Part shown: piece after piece, positions 1-10,889 of the stretch
How the letters are laid out: every line of letters starts with the position of its first letter
How positions within the stretch are numbered: the stretch's first letter is position 1
DNA from: Odontocerum albicorne
Taxonomy: Eukaryota > Arthropoda > Insecta > Trichoptera > Odontoceridae
NCBI GenBank assembly: GCA_949825065.1
Contig: OX463859.1
Span: 2,515,137-2,579,136, forward strand
Length of the DNA stretch: 64,000 bases
Direction: 5' to 3'
Notes under the pieces: model-generated
What the model was told of the DNA's origin: nothing
The model's database searches: none
What the model saw: only the letters and a program-made list of their open reading frames with translations
Translations under genes and position numbers: made by a program

Positions 1-197
1 TTTTACTGGCCAATTCGATCACGCCAATTTTCGATGACACGGTGGAGCATTTCCGGCTGTATGACGCCAATAACACGACAAATGTTGGCCTCAAGTTCAT
101 CAAAAGTCTTGAGTTTGTTGGTGTAAACTTGTTATTTAACATAACCCCAAAGAAAATAGCCCAGAGGTGTTAAATCTCACGATCTTGGCGGTCAATT
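1..197 (-). pseudogene. Tc1/mariner-superfamily transposase, C-terminal fragment (runs off the left edge)
   Basis: Read on the minus strand, the first ~180 bases translate as DLTPLGYFLWGYVK, a stop, then QVYTNKLKTFDELEANICRV. This is the region around the third catalytic Asp of DDE transposases of the Tc1/mariner superfamily (pattern LTPLDFFLWGYVK). The usual Asp of PLDYF is Gly here, there is an in-frame stop after GYVK and another a few codons before DLTP. The rest of the element lies outside the window or is lost. Related, better preserved fragments lie at 8431-8715 and 28243-28545. Confidence 0.72.
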
Positions 198-269
198 CAA
201 AATCCTATCACACCCAAAAAAAAACGCTTTCTTACAATAAACCTAAAGCCAAATGTATTACTATCACAT

Positions 270-400
270 ATCGGAAGATTTAAAAAAGTTTATTTGTGAT
301 TCGTCTTCCCTATGTGTAAATGCGAAGAAGTACCTAATATATTGGTCGAAGCCATTACCTTCCTATCCTTACACTCAACTTATACATATTTATTTTGCAA
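270..400. repeat. Interspersed repeat C, copy 1 (unclassified)
   Basis: The stretch with GCGAAGAAGTACCTAAT and TACCTTCCTATCCTTACACT recurs at 3925-4015 and, more diverged, at 41695-41770. No coding capacity or terminal structure was recognised. It runs up to a full-length SINE. Confidence 0.5.
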
Positions 401-410
401 TATTTTTCAA

Positions 411-632
411 CCTCGTGGGCTAGTTGGTAAGACGCCTGTCTCCCAGCCTGGATAATACGAGTTCGATTCCCGTTTGAACCCAGATTTAAAAAAAAAAGGT
501 TTCCAGTCTGGTTTTCACTAAAAGGCCTCTTTAACATATTTCTGGTTGGTTGGAACATAAAGCCACACGGCAATTAACCCGCCAGGTTGTACTGTACACA
601 ACGAAACTGTAATACAATACAATACAATATAT
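411..632 (+). mobile_element. tRNA-derived SINE, full-length copy
   Basis: The head has a tRNA-like A box (GGCTAGTTGGTAAGACGCC) and B box (AGTTCGATTCCCG) at about 418-472. An A-rich link follows, then a body with CTGGTTGGTTGGAA, a TTGCC/GGCAA-type stem (degenerate here) and CCGCCAGGTTGTAC, and a tail of ATACA units. The same head and body recur across the window on both strands (for example 16640-16830, 20935-21125, 35215-35455, 54895-55095), so this is a family of RNA polymerase III-type retroposons. It has no coding capacity and depends on LINE machinery. Confidence 0.82.
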
Positions 633-639
633 TTAATCT

Positions 640-1225
640 GTCAATAATGATGCGTTCATCCAAGTAAAGCGCCCTTGAGGAGAGATTACAGTCTTAACGG
701 CAGTTTATAAATTGTTCATAAATGTATGATATATAATATTATCTTTATCAACATTCGCATATACGGATTTGGTCACATCTTCTCCTTTGCCATAAATGTT
801 ATCCTCAAAGCATGGGCATGTGATCAAATATGATAATCATTCTGTGTTTATACGTATGTTGTGTATGCATGTAATTTCTCCAAACCCCCATATTATATTG
901 ATACTGTACTGATTCAGACCGAGTGCACCCAGTTAATGCATACGGTATGCACTTTGCAAATACATCGTTTGATCAATATCTACTGCAATAGCAAACACGC
1001 CACACCCACATATACCAATTCCCTCTTTAATTGATGTTCTCCTCCACTGGTTTCAGTTACTGCCTTCACTTGCTAGTCTGAGATCAGCTCTACACCTGCA
1101 TTATCGTAAAGTAATGTCTTATTAAGTCCATTAAACATGACTTGATTTACTTTATTTCAAGAAATGGTCTTAATGACACTTGTTTAACTAATTTATGGAA
1201 AGCAATAATCATTGGAATAAAGCCC
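640..1225. other. AT-rich intergenic DNA, nothing recognised
   Basis: No open frame with recognisable similarity, no tandem array and no inverted ends were seen in this stretch. Confidence 0.5.
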
Positions 1226-1229
1226 ATCG

Positions 1230-1485
1230 TGTAGCTCATGACTGAGCATCGTGACTCCCATGATAGCCTCCGACAACTCCTCTCTCATCCATCCCCGCAC
1301 TCCGCGGCTTGAAGGGCAGTTGTTAAGAGTAGTCCACTTGCATCTTTCAGTTGGTCAGTCCAACGCATTTGGAGTATTCCTCTAGTGCGCCGTGTTTCCA
1401 CGCCTCCAGTAACAACTATCTCTTCTTGGCCACGAACAGTATACCAAAAGAATCGCAGGACTCGTCGAAGGAATATTGTCAACAA
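1230..1485 (-). pseudogene. Non-LTR retrotransposon, reverse transcriptase C-terminal tail
   Basis: The minus-strand frame 1485-1285 has the LINE tail pattern arginine-rich segment, then RWTDQLKDASG, then LQAAECGDG. This resembles the RWxDxI...A.DRxxW region at the end of many insect LINE polyproteins. Continuation in another frame (WMREELSEAIMG, to about 1230) points to a frameshift. It is 5'-truncated with no catalytic motif, so it is a dead fragment. Confidence 0.55.
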
Positions 1486-1489
1486 TATA

Positions 1490-2425
1490 TCTTGCTTTCC
1501 ATGGAATTCTTTACATCCTTCTCCAGCACCACATTCAATTCCACATGGGATAAAATAAAATAAACGCTTGAATTTTTAACAAAAAAATACTTTTTATTCC
1601 ACTGACTATTGATCCGCCCTACTCATATTCCGAAGCTGTATTCATATGGAATGATCCTGGTTTGTTAGGAGAGCATTCAGACAGGTATCATGTGACCTCC
1701 AAAATTTGTATGGTCTATTGACCCAAAGAAAAAATGTTTAAGAGGGTCCTTTGCATTTTTTTGGTTATTTTTTCATACATTGTATTAATGTTTTAAAGCT
1801 TCTTACGAAGTACGTAACATACTTACTCATACATCTATAGCGCTGTCTATTGTACTTTTTTCTACTTTCTGTCAGCTCACAGAGTCTACTACAGTTGTTT
1901 GATCTCAAAACTTCATCATTTGATACTCTATTGCACCATCAAATCCTCATTATTTTCCTAAACTTTCTACTGTACTTAAATTGAGAAGAAAAATCAATGC
2001 ACTAATTCGGTTATCCATTTGTATCAAATCGTTAGGAAATGCATTTGTTTCCAGCACATTACCTGATTAAATTCAAGCACTTTTATCCCATTCCTTGAGA
2101 ATTGCACCACTCCTGCATCTCGGGCAATATTATTTCTTCCCCTACTGCAACTGGCGTGCAAGCTGCCAGCCTCTTCAAAGCACTAAATCTTCCAGTGCAT
2201 TTGGCATGGAGCCAGAAAGCCCCAATACCAAACATAGCTTTCAAACACACTCAATTTAAGCTATCTTCAGAATGGAAAACTTTGCTGTACAACTATATAT
2301 ATATGTATAGTTGTTTTTCAGTGCTACATTCCCTGAATTATATTAAGGTTATTCAATGTTTATACTCGTATAGACTCATATCTTAAAAATCTAACGTATA
2401 TTCTTGAAAACTGTATACGCGATAT
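1490..2425. other. AT-rich intergenic DNA, nothing recognised
   Basis: No coding similarity or repeat structure was recognised. Short open frames here have no recognisable domains. Confidence 0.45.
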
Positions 2426-2439
2426 TATGTCATTTTATC

Positions 2440-2905
2440 CACGTTTATTTCTGTGTCCAGACAATCAATTATGCCACGCATGTTATATCTCGCGTAGAGC
2501 CTTATCGTTCGCATCAATTATGCCACGTAGCGCCCTATCGTTAACATCAATCAAGTTCTACCCAGAAAATGTAGTTCCAATTTTCGAACAAACAAGCATG
2601 TGTTGTGAGATCTGTATATCCCTAAAATCACATTCAATACTACTTTTGTTCAATAAACCTCATATCTGCATGTTCACCTTACATCTAGCTCTTCTCGAAG
2701 TATATTCAAAGGCAACAAAGATCGCAATTTAATTTTGCATCAATCAGGTCCTACCCAGAGCATGCACAAATGTTCGGACAAATTAACATATGTTGTGAGT
2801 TCTGTATTGTTTCACAATCACATTCAGTGCTACTTTCATTCCAGAACCCACCCCATCATTGCATGTTCACCTTGCCCCACCCCTACTCGGAGGCGCCCAG
2901 TATTC
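2440..2905. repeat. Interspersed repeat A, two adjacent copies (unclassified)
   Basis: Two head-to-tail diverged copies (about 2440-2730 and 2735-2905) share CATCAATCAAGTTCTACCCA / CATCAATCAGGTCCTACCCA, then an ACATATGTTGTGAG-type segment, a CACATTCA.TGCTACTTT segment and a CTGCATGTTCACCTT-type segment. The same blocks in the same order occur at 9795-10055, 10735-10885 and 60440-60670, with a short piece at 37895-37925. The superfamily is not known. It may be the untranslated part of a retroelement. Confidence 0.6.
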
Positions 2906-3920
2906 TTCAAGTAGGTTAAGACAGTTGGTCTCCAGGTGCCATCTTTACCAGGAGCTTCATCCGGTCGTCAAGTATTTGTTCTTCTCACTTCAGAAAGGAC
3001 GTTAATCAGTTCTTGCGCAATCTTCATGAAATTATTAAAGATGGTCATATAAGGGGTGTCTTGGGTTCTGGACTTGTTTAATTATTTATATGTCAGCTAC
3101 AGCACTTTTACGAATCTTCGGTTTCATAGTGAAAGTAGAAATTGTAATGAAGTGATAGTTCACCACATATTTTAATGGTGGAAGTCTTTTCAATTGTTTC
3201 CTATTTATTATAATCTTATAACCACAACATTAAAAAAATGTATTTACCCATTTCGAAGACTCGATATAAATCGAATATATTTGTTTTCGAAACAGCAGAT
3301 CATAAATATTAAAAAAATATTCAAAAAACGATGTCTCCAAATATCAATTATTTCCCTTTTTATCTTCTAATTCTAGTTTCTCCATCCCTCTAATTATAAT
3401 TGAAAATAATACCCCTCTCACGAGGGGTAGAAAGATAAGCTCCTTTCTTTGTATTAAATATCCTTTCAAAATTCCAATCAATATATATTCTTCGTTCCTG
3501 CCATCCCATCCCGCGGATTCTATGGGGAAATATTTTCAATTTTAGACAAAATATAAATTTTTATGGTAAAATACAGGGCTGGCAAATATGTTATTTTACT
3601 TTTTCATTTGTTCGTATTGTACCTTAGGGCTAGAGATATGGGTGACGTGTGCCGCTTCAGGAAGCACTGGAAGATAACTCTTTTTGAGAGATATATCAAA
3701 ATTTATTATGGTATATGAACACTACACTACACTTAAACCCAAATTTGTCTACATTGTAGTTTGATTTTTTAGAAAGTGTTCTGTAGTTTTCTTACCAAAT
3801 ATATTTTTCTAAACTTATAATCGCAGCCACCACTTTCTTATTATCTCAAATTAGAAGATCTACGAAGGGTTCTTTGTAGTTTCTCTTCCTTTGGTAAGTT
3901 TTCTGCAGATTTCTTACAAA
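2906..3920. other. AT-rich intergenic DNA, nothing recognised
   Basis: Apart from scattered oligo-A/T runs, no coding similarity, array or inverted ends were recognised. Confidence 0.45.
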
Positions 3921-3924
3921 ATAT

Positions 3925-4015
3925 ATTTTTCTGAATACAGGTATATGCGGAGAAGTACCTTATGCAATAACTACAGCCACTACCTTCCTATCCTTATACT
4001 CAACTTAAACAGCGC
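3925..4015. repeat. Interspersed repeat C, copy 2
   Basis: Shares GCGGAGAAGTACCTTAT and CTACCTTCCTATCCTTA with the copy at 270-400. No internal features are recognised. Confidence 0.5.
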
Positions 4016-4224
4016 TATATAAACAATATTTTTACTATGATTATTATTATTATACTCCTCTATATGTCAGCATTGATTATGTAGATGCTTTGAAGAGCGT
4101 TGCCGGGAGTCAATATTTGTTTCAACCCTTTCGATCGAACCTTCGAGTGAGCCATTTGGACCATACGTAACTCATTTTATATTGACGTACCTATTGGTAA
4201 CACTATCGTATTGGCCTTTCCGGT

Positions 4225-4362
4225 TCACCCCTACTCTTTACGTCATCCTTTACTGTTCATGCAGTAAGACTCTGGAATCAGATACAAACCAATTTAAGAC
4301 TCGCTCCGTCCTTGGCATGCTTTAAGAAGCGACTGAAAAAACTCTTAATTTCTAATCAGTAA
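4225..4362 (+). pseudogene. Non-LTR retrotransposon, C-terminal end of the pol ORF
   Basis: The plus frame ends FTVHAVRLWNQIQTNLRL, then APSLACFKKRLKKLL and a stop at 4360-4362. The pattern VRLWN..P...R...S...FK..LK is the typical end of jockey/CR1/I-type LINE polyproteins. About 46 codons are open. Related sequence continues upstream to about 4085, but other frames are needed to follow it. A SINE 3' end follows at 4570. Confidence 0.7.
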
Positions 4363-4569
4363 AATAATGTGTTTCATTCCTGATTTTTCTTTTCCTTTCC
4401 TCTCCACCATCCCTTCCTTTTTTTTTTGATTGATGATATCTCACTTTATATGAAAAAGAATGTTCGAGTGATTGTCCGTCTTTGTGGGCATATGCTCGCG
4501 TATGTGTTTATGGATTTCGTAGGGATGGATAGTCATTTGAATGATTTATGCGACCATGTAACTTGCTTC

Positions 4570-4670
4570 ATTTACATTTGTCTGGTTGGTTGGAAGAGAT
4601 TGCCGCCTGGCAATAATCCCGATAGATTGTATTTGCAACAAAAGTGTTAAATAAATCAATAATAAATATC
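4570..4670 (+). mobile_element. SINE 3' portion
   Basis: Contains CTGGTTGGTTGGAAGAGATT and the stem GCCGCCTGGC followed by AATAATCCCGATAGATTGTA and an A/T tail. It is the body of the SINE at 411-632 without its tRNA-like head. Confidence 0.65.
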
Positions 4671-5090
4671 GTAATCCGAAACACAAGTGTTGTCTCATTG
4701 ACGAAATCTGAAGCAGATTGTCATTCTTTTTTTAAATGTTTAATACCTTTGCAATAATCTTATTATCTTAGTTGAGGATTACCCTTATTGCCTTAGTTTA
4801 TGATTACCTTTTTTATCTTAGTTGAGAATTATGGTCCATGTTTAGAACTTTTGCCATAATCAAGTTAAATTATCCTTGTTTAATTCTTATTTTCTATTGA
4901 AAACTATGGTTCTATTTGGATAACTTTACCCTACTTCATTAATTTTAGCCTAGTTAAGTACTACGCTCCTTATGTGGTTAAGTACTTTAACTCTACTTAA
5001 ATTAAATTACCCTTATTAAACATAATATGTTTGTCCTAGTTAAATACCACGAACCTAATTCAATGCTTTTTCACCACTGCTGTACCATGT

Positions 5091-5310
5091 TATGTGGGCT
5101 GATAAACATCTGATGTCCTCGCGGCCGGGGTCACTCTCTACTGGTAGGGGTGTATCTCAATTGGAGGATGTTATGAGATTATTCCTGACCTTTTGAAAAC
5201 TTCTCTCTTAAGTTTATTTTCTTCACCATTATCTTGAAATACTTATGCAACATCAGTTTATATTTATACCTACAATGTTGCTTTCAATAAACCAACATTT
5301 CTTTATTTTC
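5091..5310 (+). repeat. Interspersed repeat D (likely retroelement 3' UTR), copy 1
   Basis: Matches the pair at 47715-48110: GTGGGCTGA.AAACATCTG, then GGGGTGTATCTCA, GATGTTATGAG, CTTTTGAAAACTTCTCTCTT, and an end with ATGTTGCT.TCAATAAACC. The terminal AATAAA and A/T-rich end suggest the 3' UTR of a retrotransposon. That class call is inference. A minus-strand piece lies at 28835-28935. Confidence 0.6.
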
Positions 5311-5364
5311 TTATTATTTATTACAAGGGTCTCAGTTAAGAACTTTTTTTCTACCTTAAAAGTA

Positions 5365-5976
5365 ATGGGTGTTAACATAAGTTGTGTCCGTTTGGTCCAA
5401 ATTTAAAAATGAGCACCAAAAGTAAAACAAAATGGTAAAGGTTATACGTCATTCGAAAGACAATTTTCTGCTCTACAACATATTGTGTTTGCTTTAACGT
5501 TACATATATTATTTTACTTGATTACAAGCCTTCAAAATGGAATGTCAAGTTGACGAAAGTGAGCATTTTCGACACCTCCTTTTGTTCAGGTTCAATCGAG
5601 GGAATAAACCTGCTAAAGCTGCTCGCGATATTTGCGAAATGTACGGTGAAGATGCTATGAATGAAAAGACAGCTCATCGATGGTTTTTGCGTTTCAAAGA
5701 CGGTAATTTCGACCTGAAAGACATGGAGCGTTCCGGACGACCAGTGGACTTCGATGAGGACCGCTTTAACCATATTATTCATGAAGATCCCCTTCAAACC
5801 ACCGTAGAATTGGCTGAGCAGATGAATTGTAGTCACATGACTGTACACCGCCATGTTAAATCAATGGGAAAAGTCCAGAAATTCGGCGCATGGGTTCCAC
5901 ATGTTTTGAGTGAAAACAACCAAAATGAATTGTCGAACGTTGAAAACAAACGGACACAACTTATGTTAACACCTAA
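5365..5976 (+). mobile_element. Internally deleted mariner element with intact inverted ends
   Basis: The ends GGTGTTAACATAAGTTGTGT (5368 on) and its reverse complement (ending 5973) match perfectly over 26 bases. TA dinucleotides at 5363-5364 and 5977-5978 look like the mariner target duplication. The element is 612 bp, about half the usual ~1.3 kb. What is lost is everything after the DNA-binding half of the transposase. The perfect ends suggest it could have been moved in trans fairly recently. Confidence 0.88.
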
Positions 5977-5989
5977 TAAAAAAACGTAA
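5537..5989 (+). pseudogene. Mariner transposase, N-terminal DNA-binding half only
   Basis: The 150-codon frame starts MECQVDESEHFRHLLLFRF. Residues ~10-125 carry the two helix-turn-helix regions of mariner transposases (AARDICEMYGEDAMNEKTAHRW; RFKDGNFDLKDMERSGRP; HMTVHRHVKSMGK). They end in WVPHVL, the WVPHEL-like linker motif that precedes the catalytic core. After SENNQN the frame runs into the 3' inverted end, so the whole D,D34D catalytic domain is missing. The product, if made, could bind inverted repeats but not cut. A repressor role would be speculation. Confidence 0.88.
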
Positions 5990-6845
5990 CAACCTCACTA
6001 CTAGAAAACCACTTTTAACTTGGATTTTTTTAGTATATGGCCATGTTACAGATTTTTTTTCTCAAAATAAAAGTTTTTTGAAAAAATATTTTATCAAATA
6101 GTTTCAGCCCTGATACTTTGAGAATTTGCTGATTTTTCACTAGATCAGTTTCCCATTGAAATTTTTTCACTTTGTTAAACCTTTTTCTAAATTTTGTGCA
6201 AAGGAATTTACAATACAGCTTTTGGTTTTTTTTTTTGCCTATTTTTATGGAAAAAAAGGGGGTTGAATGTGATAAAACTACGATTGGGTATATTCTCACT
6301 GAAGAAAATCTCCAGAGAAGGCTTTCAGCAAATGACATTAACATAAAATAAGACAAAATAAAACGCGAATATTTTAAATAAAAAACTCATTTAAAAAAAT
6401 TCACACCAACGTACATACATGTAGAGAATTTTTTTTTTCGTATTCAACGTCATCACCATCGCCATAACGCTTTGTCCCTTGAAGTAAAGATGTGAACTGA
6501 AAAATATCGAACGAGTCGTACAAGATCAGCCAAGACTTTTTGATAGCATCTGATTTTAAATTTTTCTTTTGAATGTTGTGAAGCCTATATTAAAATGTAT
6601 TTTCTCTTGTATTACTTTCAATACACAAGAATATTATTATTACTATTGGGGTACGCAAAAATAACAGAGATCCACCTCATCCTATCTTGATATGTATTTA
6701 TCTTCCGCGTTTGCCACACCCACATGTCTCGTTATACACACTCTCCTATAATAAAGATTATTCACTCTTACCCTTGTTCTACTTTTTTGTAAATCTTTCA
6801 TCATTCTTTTTTTAATTTTGGCCGTTCCTTCTCGATGCTTCTTTC
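5990..6845. other. AT-rich intergenic DNA, nothing recognised
   Basis: No recognisable coding similarity or repeat structure was found between the mariner element and the 41-bp satellite. Confidence 0.45.
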
Positions 6846-6850
6846 TTAAT

Positions 6851-7305
6851 TTTAAACACTACATATTTTCTGGATCCGCAGTCTTACATATTTCAAACAC
6901 TGCATCCTTTCTAGATCCGCAGTCTTACATATTTTTAACACTACATCCTTTCTAGATACGCAGTCTTACATATTTTAAATACTAAACCCTTTCTCGATCC
7001 GCTGTCTTACATATTTTAAATACTACATCCTTCCTCAATCCGCAATCTTACATATTTTAAACACTACATCCTTTCTAGATCCGCAGTCTTACATATTTTA
7101 TACACTACTTCCTTTCTAGTGCCGCCGTCTTACATATTTTAAACACTACATTCTTTCTAGATCCGCAGTCTTACATATTTTATACACTACTTCCTTTCTA
7201 GTGCCGCCGTCTTACATATTTTAAACACTACATCCTTTCTCGATCCGCAGTCTTACATATTTTAAACACTACATCCTTTATCGGTCCGCACTCTTACGTA
7301 TTTTT
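6851..7305. repeat. 41-bp tandem repeat, about 11 units
   Basis: The unit reads CACTACATCCTTTCTAGATC then CGCAGTCTTACATATTTTAA. A two-unit higher-order repeat (variant TATACACTACTTCCTTTCTA with GTGCCGCCGTCTT alternating with the standard unit) appears twice at about 7099-7235, so recent amplification was by dimers. There is no coding capacity. Confidence 0.85.
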
Positions 7306-7639
7306 CTCATTTCTTATTCTGTTTCACATTGTATATTTAATGCAAATTCAACTCTTACTTTCATCACTTTTTTGCTATGTCCAAGTTCACTGTATATCCT
7401 AAGGTTGAGACCAGGTTTATATCACGAGCTTTGTATCTCTTAAAATGCTCTGATTGGTAAACACATTGTACAAGAGTCGAATAGAAAACCCCGAATCAAA
7501 GACAAATATTTTACAAACTAGGCCACGTAAATGGAGGTAAACAATCCCTGCATCTGTAATCGGTTTTATAAAACACTATTTTTTCTACTTAAAATATCGT
7601 TTTCAAGATAATGTAATCCAACTGGTCATTGGAAAAGGT

Positions 7640-7830
7640 CTCATCGCTGCTTGTCGAAGCCATCTCCTGCTTCCCTCCACCCGCAAGCATATTATGTTTT
7701 TTATCGTTAAATGTGTCTAGTCTATCGGTGCTAACCTTAGCATAATTCAGTCTTGTTTGTGCTCCCCTGATGATGAGGTGAAAACTTTGAAATAGATCGG
7801 GGCATTCCATTATCTTAAATGGAGAACACA
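7640..7830 (+). mobile_element. Diverged fragment of the Penelope-like element end
   Basis: The stretch with TTCAGTCTTGTTTGTGCTCC followed by CCTGATGATGAGGTGAAAAC and TTTGAAATAGATCGG aligns with the 3' end of the element at 46958-47547 (TTAGTCTTGTTTGCGCTCCC...). Weaker similarity extends upstream (TCTATCGGTGCTAAC versus TCTATATCGGTACCAG). No inverted partner is seen here. Confidence 0.55.
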
Positions 7831-7854
7831 GTATTTCATTAATCAAACTACAAT

Positions 7855-8341
7855 GTCATAAAACCTCCACAATATTAACGCCTTTACTATAAATTATATA
7901 ATAATCCTGCGTTTTATCATTCAGTACAAAATTTATGGCCAATTGGATTCTGGAAATTTTAAGCCTTCGAAAATAATACAGGCTTGCACGCTATACAAAT
8001 GTTGACCTTACAGGTACCTCAATACCGATCCCAAAATAGTTGGCTGGGGAAAAATTGCACGGAACAGTGATCAAACTAATATTGACCCTTTCCCATTCTT
8101 AAGGAGCCCTGTATCCCTAATAAGCTCCTTCCGAGGTGTGCTCTAAAAATAGAACCCATCAATCTCTCTTTCCCAGGCTTTGTACATCTCATGGGGTTTC
8201 TATAACATACGAATATACTAAACCTACCCTTAACTGAACTTTTTCCTTTTTATTTTGTTATACTTTTTAAGAAATACATTTCATTCGGATTACGTACAAC
8301 GTTCGATTCGTTTTGTTTTTCAAAACGTTATACGAGATATA
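7855..8341. other. Intergenic DNA, nothing recognised
   Basis: No domain, array or inverted ends were recognised. Confidence 0.4.
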
Positions 8342-8923
8342 GTGTCTTTCAAATTGACCGTTTTTTTATAATTCTAATGTTTTTAATTATTGAATATAAC
8401 ACACAATTTGCTTTGATTTCAAAAAACTTTTTATTGGTCATTGAAGTATAATGTATGATATTTAAACACAAAAAACAATATCTGCCAAATGTTCCCCTCT
8501 TGCAGCTCCACAGATGTCCACTCTTTTGTAAAAAAATTCGATGACATTTTGGCATAATTGCGGTTATAACTCACCAATAACGCGAATAATTTTGGCCTCA
8601 GCTCAGGAATCGATCGGGGGTCATTCTTATAGACCTGGATTTTCACGTAACCACAGAGAAAATAGTCCAACGGTGTCAGATCACTGAGGTGGTCAATTAT
8701 AATATCAATTGTCATAATATTTTTTTTATAACATCACCGTTTGCGGAGATTACAATACATAAAATAATTAAACAATTTGAACGCGTTGTTGTATTGTATA
8801 CGACTCCATTTTTATAAATGTTATAAATTACACTTCTCAAATGTCACAAGACCCAGGCAAGCTCGCGACGCTATCTGTGTTTTATCCAAGAATTAAAAAA
8901 ACCACTCAATTTGAAAGATCCTT
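8342..8923 (-). mobile_element. Internally deleted Tc1/mariner-type element
   Basis: The left end TCTTTCAAATTGACCG and the reverse complement of the right end TCTTTCAAATTGAGTG form inverted repeats with TA at 8340-8341 and 8924-8925. On the minus strand the 5' part is non-coding and is joined directly to the transposase C-terminus. The first two catalytic Asp regions are missing. A second copy at 28268-28766 shows the same join. Confidence 0.75.
8431..8715 (-). pseudogene. Tc1/mariner-superfamily transposase C-terminus
   Basis: The minus-strand frame reads SDLTPLDYFLCGYVKIQVYK then NDPRSIPEL. The Asp of PLDYF is the likely third catalytic acidic residue of this DDE family. After about 45 residues it loses register with the better copy at 28243-28545: GGHLADIVFFVFK there is matched here in another frame as GNIWQILFFVFK, with the rest garbled by indels. 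Only the last third of a transposase is present. Confidence 0.75.
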
Positions 8924-8925
8924 TA

Positions 8926-9784
8926 GTTTAAATTTAATTACACACTTTGGAATTAGCAAACTTTTTAAAGTTGTATTATATTTTATCACTTGTATTGTTA
9001 ATAATCGGGGTGTTTAAAATAGACACTTATAAAGCATTATATGACCCTTTAGTGACATAGCATGTATCTGGTTCCACATTGCCCTTCTTTCCAACCTTTC
9101 CTATCCCATCTCCTAGCTGTAGATACAATTGTAATATTTGTTATATTTATATATCCTGTCTTCTTTTTATGTTATAATCACATCTTTTATTTTCTTTATA
9201 TACTCGTATTTTGTATACAAAGTACGAGTATATAAAGTTTACTTTGAATCTTACACCCAACACTGAAAAAATAATGGTTAGACAATTTTCTTGTTGTCTA
9301 GAAGAGATTGCCATGTGGCAATAAACCCTCCAAATCGTACACTATGCAATTATGTGTTTAAATTAATAAATAAATTTAGTGAATGTATTACTTTGTGGCA
9401 ATTTATCCTAGTTTTATTTGATTTAACATTACATTCAATATACTAAATACTCCATATGTATTTATATTTTTTCCTACGTCTATCTCTTCATCTATTTCTA
9501 TTTTAATGTCCTTCAATTTCTGCCGGGATTTTCCTCATATTTTGAAAGAAACTTCATAATCGCGTTATGTTAATTTTTTTATATTTCAGAATGTAACGAA
9601 ACAACACGTCTTCTTTTAGCTCTAGTTGGTGTTCTACTGAGGCTAGAAGTATCAAACTTTAACGGTAATATCGTCTGACCATGCGAAGGACGTGGTATTC
9701 ATACAAACACGTTCTAGCTTAATCAGGCCGGAAACGTTCGTGTAGTCTGTCACCAAATTGTAAAAAAACTCATTTTTTAAATTA
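8926..9784. other. AT-rich intergenic DNA with a SINE tail fragment
   Basis: Contains a SINE body piece at about 9285-9375 (TCTAGAAGAGATTGCCATGT then GGCAATAAACCC) and a short palindrome at about 9203-9230 (TACTCGTATTTTGTATAC and its partner ACGAGTA). Nothing else was recognised. Confidence 0.5.
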
Positions 9785-9794
9785 ATTTATTTCT

Positions 9795-10055
9795 GCATCA
9801 GAACCATCAATTATTGAACCATCAATTATCAACCTGTTTTAAGAAGGAGGCAAAAGAGATCCCAACGCTCTATAATTCGCATCAATCAAGTCCTGCCCAG
9901 AGCATGTAATCTTGATGTTTTGACTAATTAGCATGTGTCTTGAGAACTGCTTATCCCCACAATTACGAGAGTATATTCAATTCTACTTTCGTTCAAGAAA
10001 CCCCATATCTGCATGTGTATCTAGCATTTAGCTACTCCTTCTTGGAGGTAATAAG
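9795..10055. repeat. Interspersed repeat A, copy 3
   Basis: Shares GCATCAATCAAGTCCTGCCC, AGAGCATGTAATC, AGCATGTGTCTTGAGAACTG, TTCTACTTTCGTTCAAGAAA and CCCCATATCTGCATGTGTAT with the copies at 2440-2905 and 60440-60670. Unclassified. Confidence 0.6.
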
Positions 10056-10435
10056 GTTGCTTTAACTGTCCCGCGATTTTAGAAGCACTAAGTGTATAAC
10101 ATATGTACCTAATAAATATAGCCGTGCAAGGAATAACCCTCTGTTCTACATACCAACTTACAGAAGGAATATCATGGCTAAAAACTCTGGCACGCGTGGT
10201 ATACTATAGAGATATTGAACCAACTGAATGACACTGTTGATATATTCTCGGTACCGTCTAGCAGTATGAGAAGAATCCTGGCTGATATTATTCCTAACGA
10301 ATAAGCTAACGCTAGAAGCAGGTCCTCTTTGTGTAACAGGAGAAATCCGTGGATAAAAAATATAAAAATATATATATTCTTGTGTAAAAAACATAATTAT
10401 TATTACTATTCAATGTCACTAATAAGTTTTACAGG

Positions 10436-10660
10436 TAATTATGTTTGTTTAAAATACGGTCAAATAACTAATTTCAGCTTAAAATACGTTCAAATAACCA
10501 TTTTAAGCTTAAAATATGTTCAAATAACTAATTTCAGCTTAAAATACGTTCAAATAACTAATATCAGCTTAAAATACGTTCAAATAACTAATTTCAGTTT
10601 AAATTACTTTCAAATAACTAATTTCAGCTTAAAATACGTTCAAAAGGTAGAAATGAATTT
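10436..10660. repeat. 30-bp tandem repeat, about 7 units
   Basis: The unit is AAAATACGTTCAAATAACTA then ATTTCAGCTT. Because 30 is a multiple of three, it stays open and reads as a ten-residue repeat (SLKYVQITNF) inside a 111-codon frame. I read it as a minisatellite and not as a gene. Confidence 0.82.
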
Positions 10661-10734
10661 CTAGCTTTATTATAAGTTTCTTTTAAATCGATTTTTCAAA
10701 TGAGATTGATTTTGTAAACAATAATATGACAGGA

Positions 10735-10885
10735 CAACAGAGATCACCCTGTCATTCGTATCAATCAGGTTCTTCCTATAGCATGTCGTCCCGATATTAG
10801 GACAAACATGCATGTTTAATGAATCCTGTATATCCCAACAATCAAATTCAGTTCTACTTTCGTTCAAAAAACAATTCTTTAAATT
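10735..10885. repeat. Interspersed repeat A, copy 4 (partial)
   Basis: Contains ATCAATCAGGTTCTTCC, AGCATGTCGTCCCGAT and TTCAGTTCTACTTTCGTTCA, in the same order as the other copies. Confidence 0.5.
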
Positions 10886-10889
10886 ACTC

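Noticed and set aside
10329..10664. Repeat protein with SLKYVQITNF units
   Set aside because: It is a 30-bp tandem repeat that is open only because its unit length is a multiple of three.
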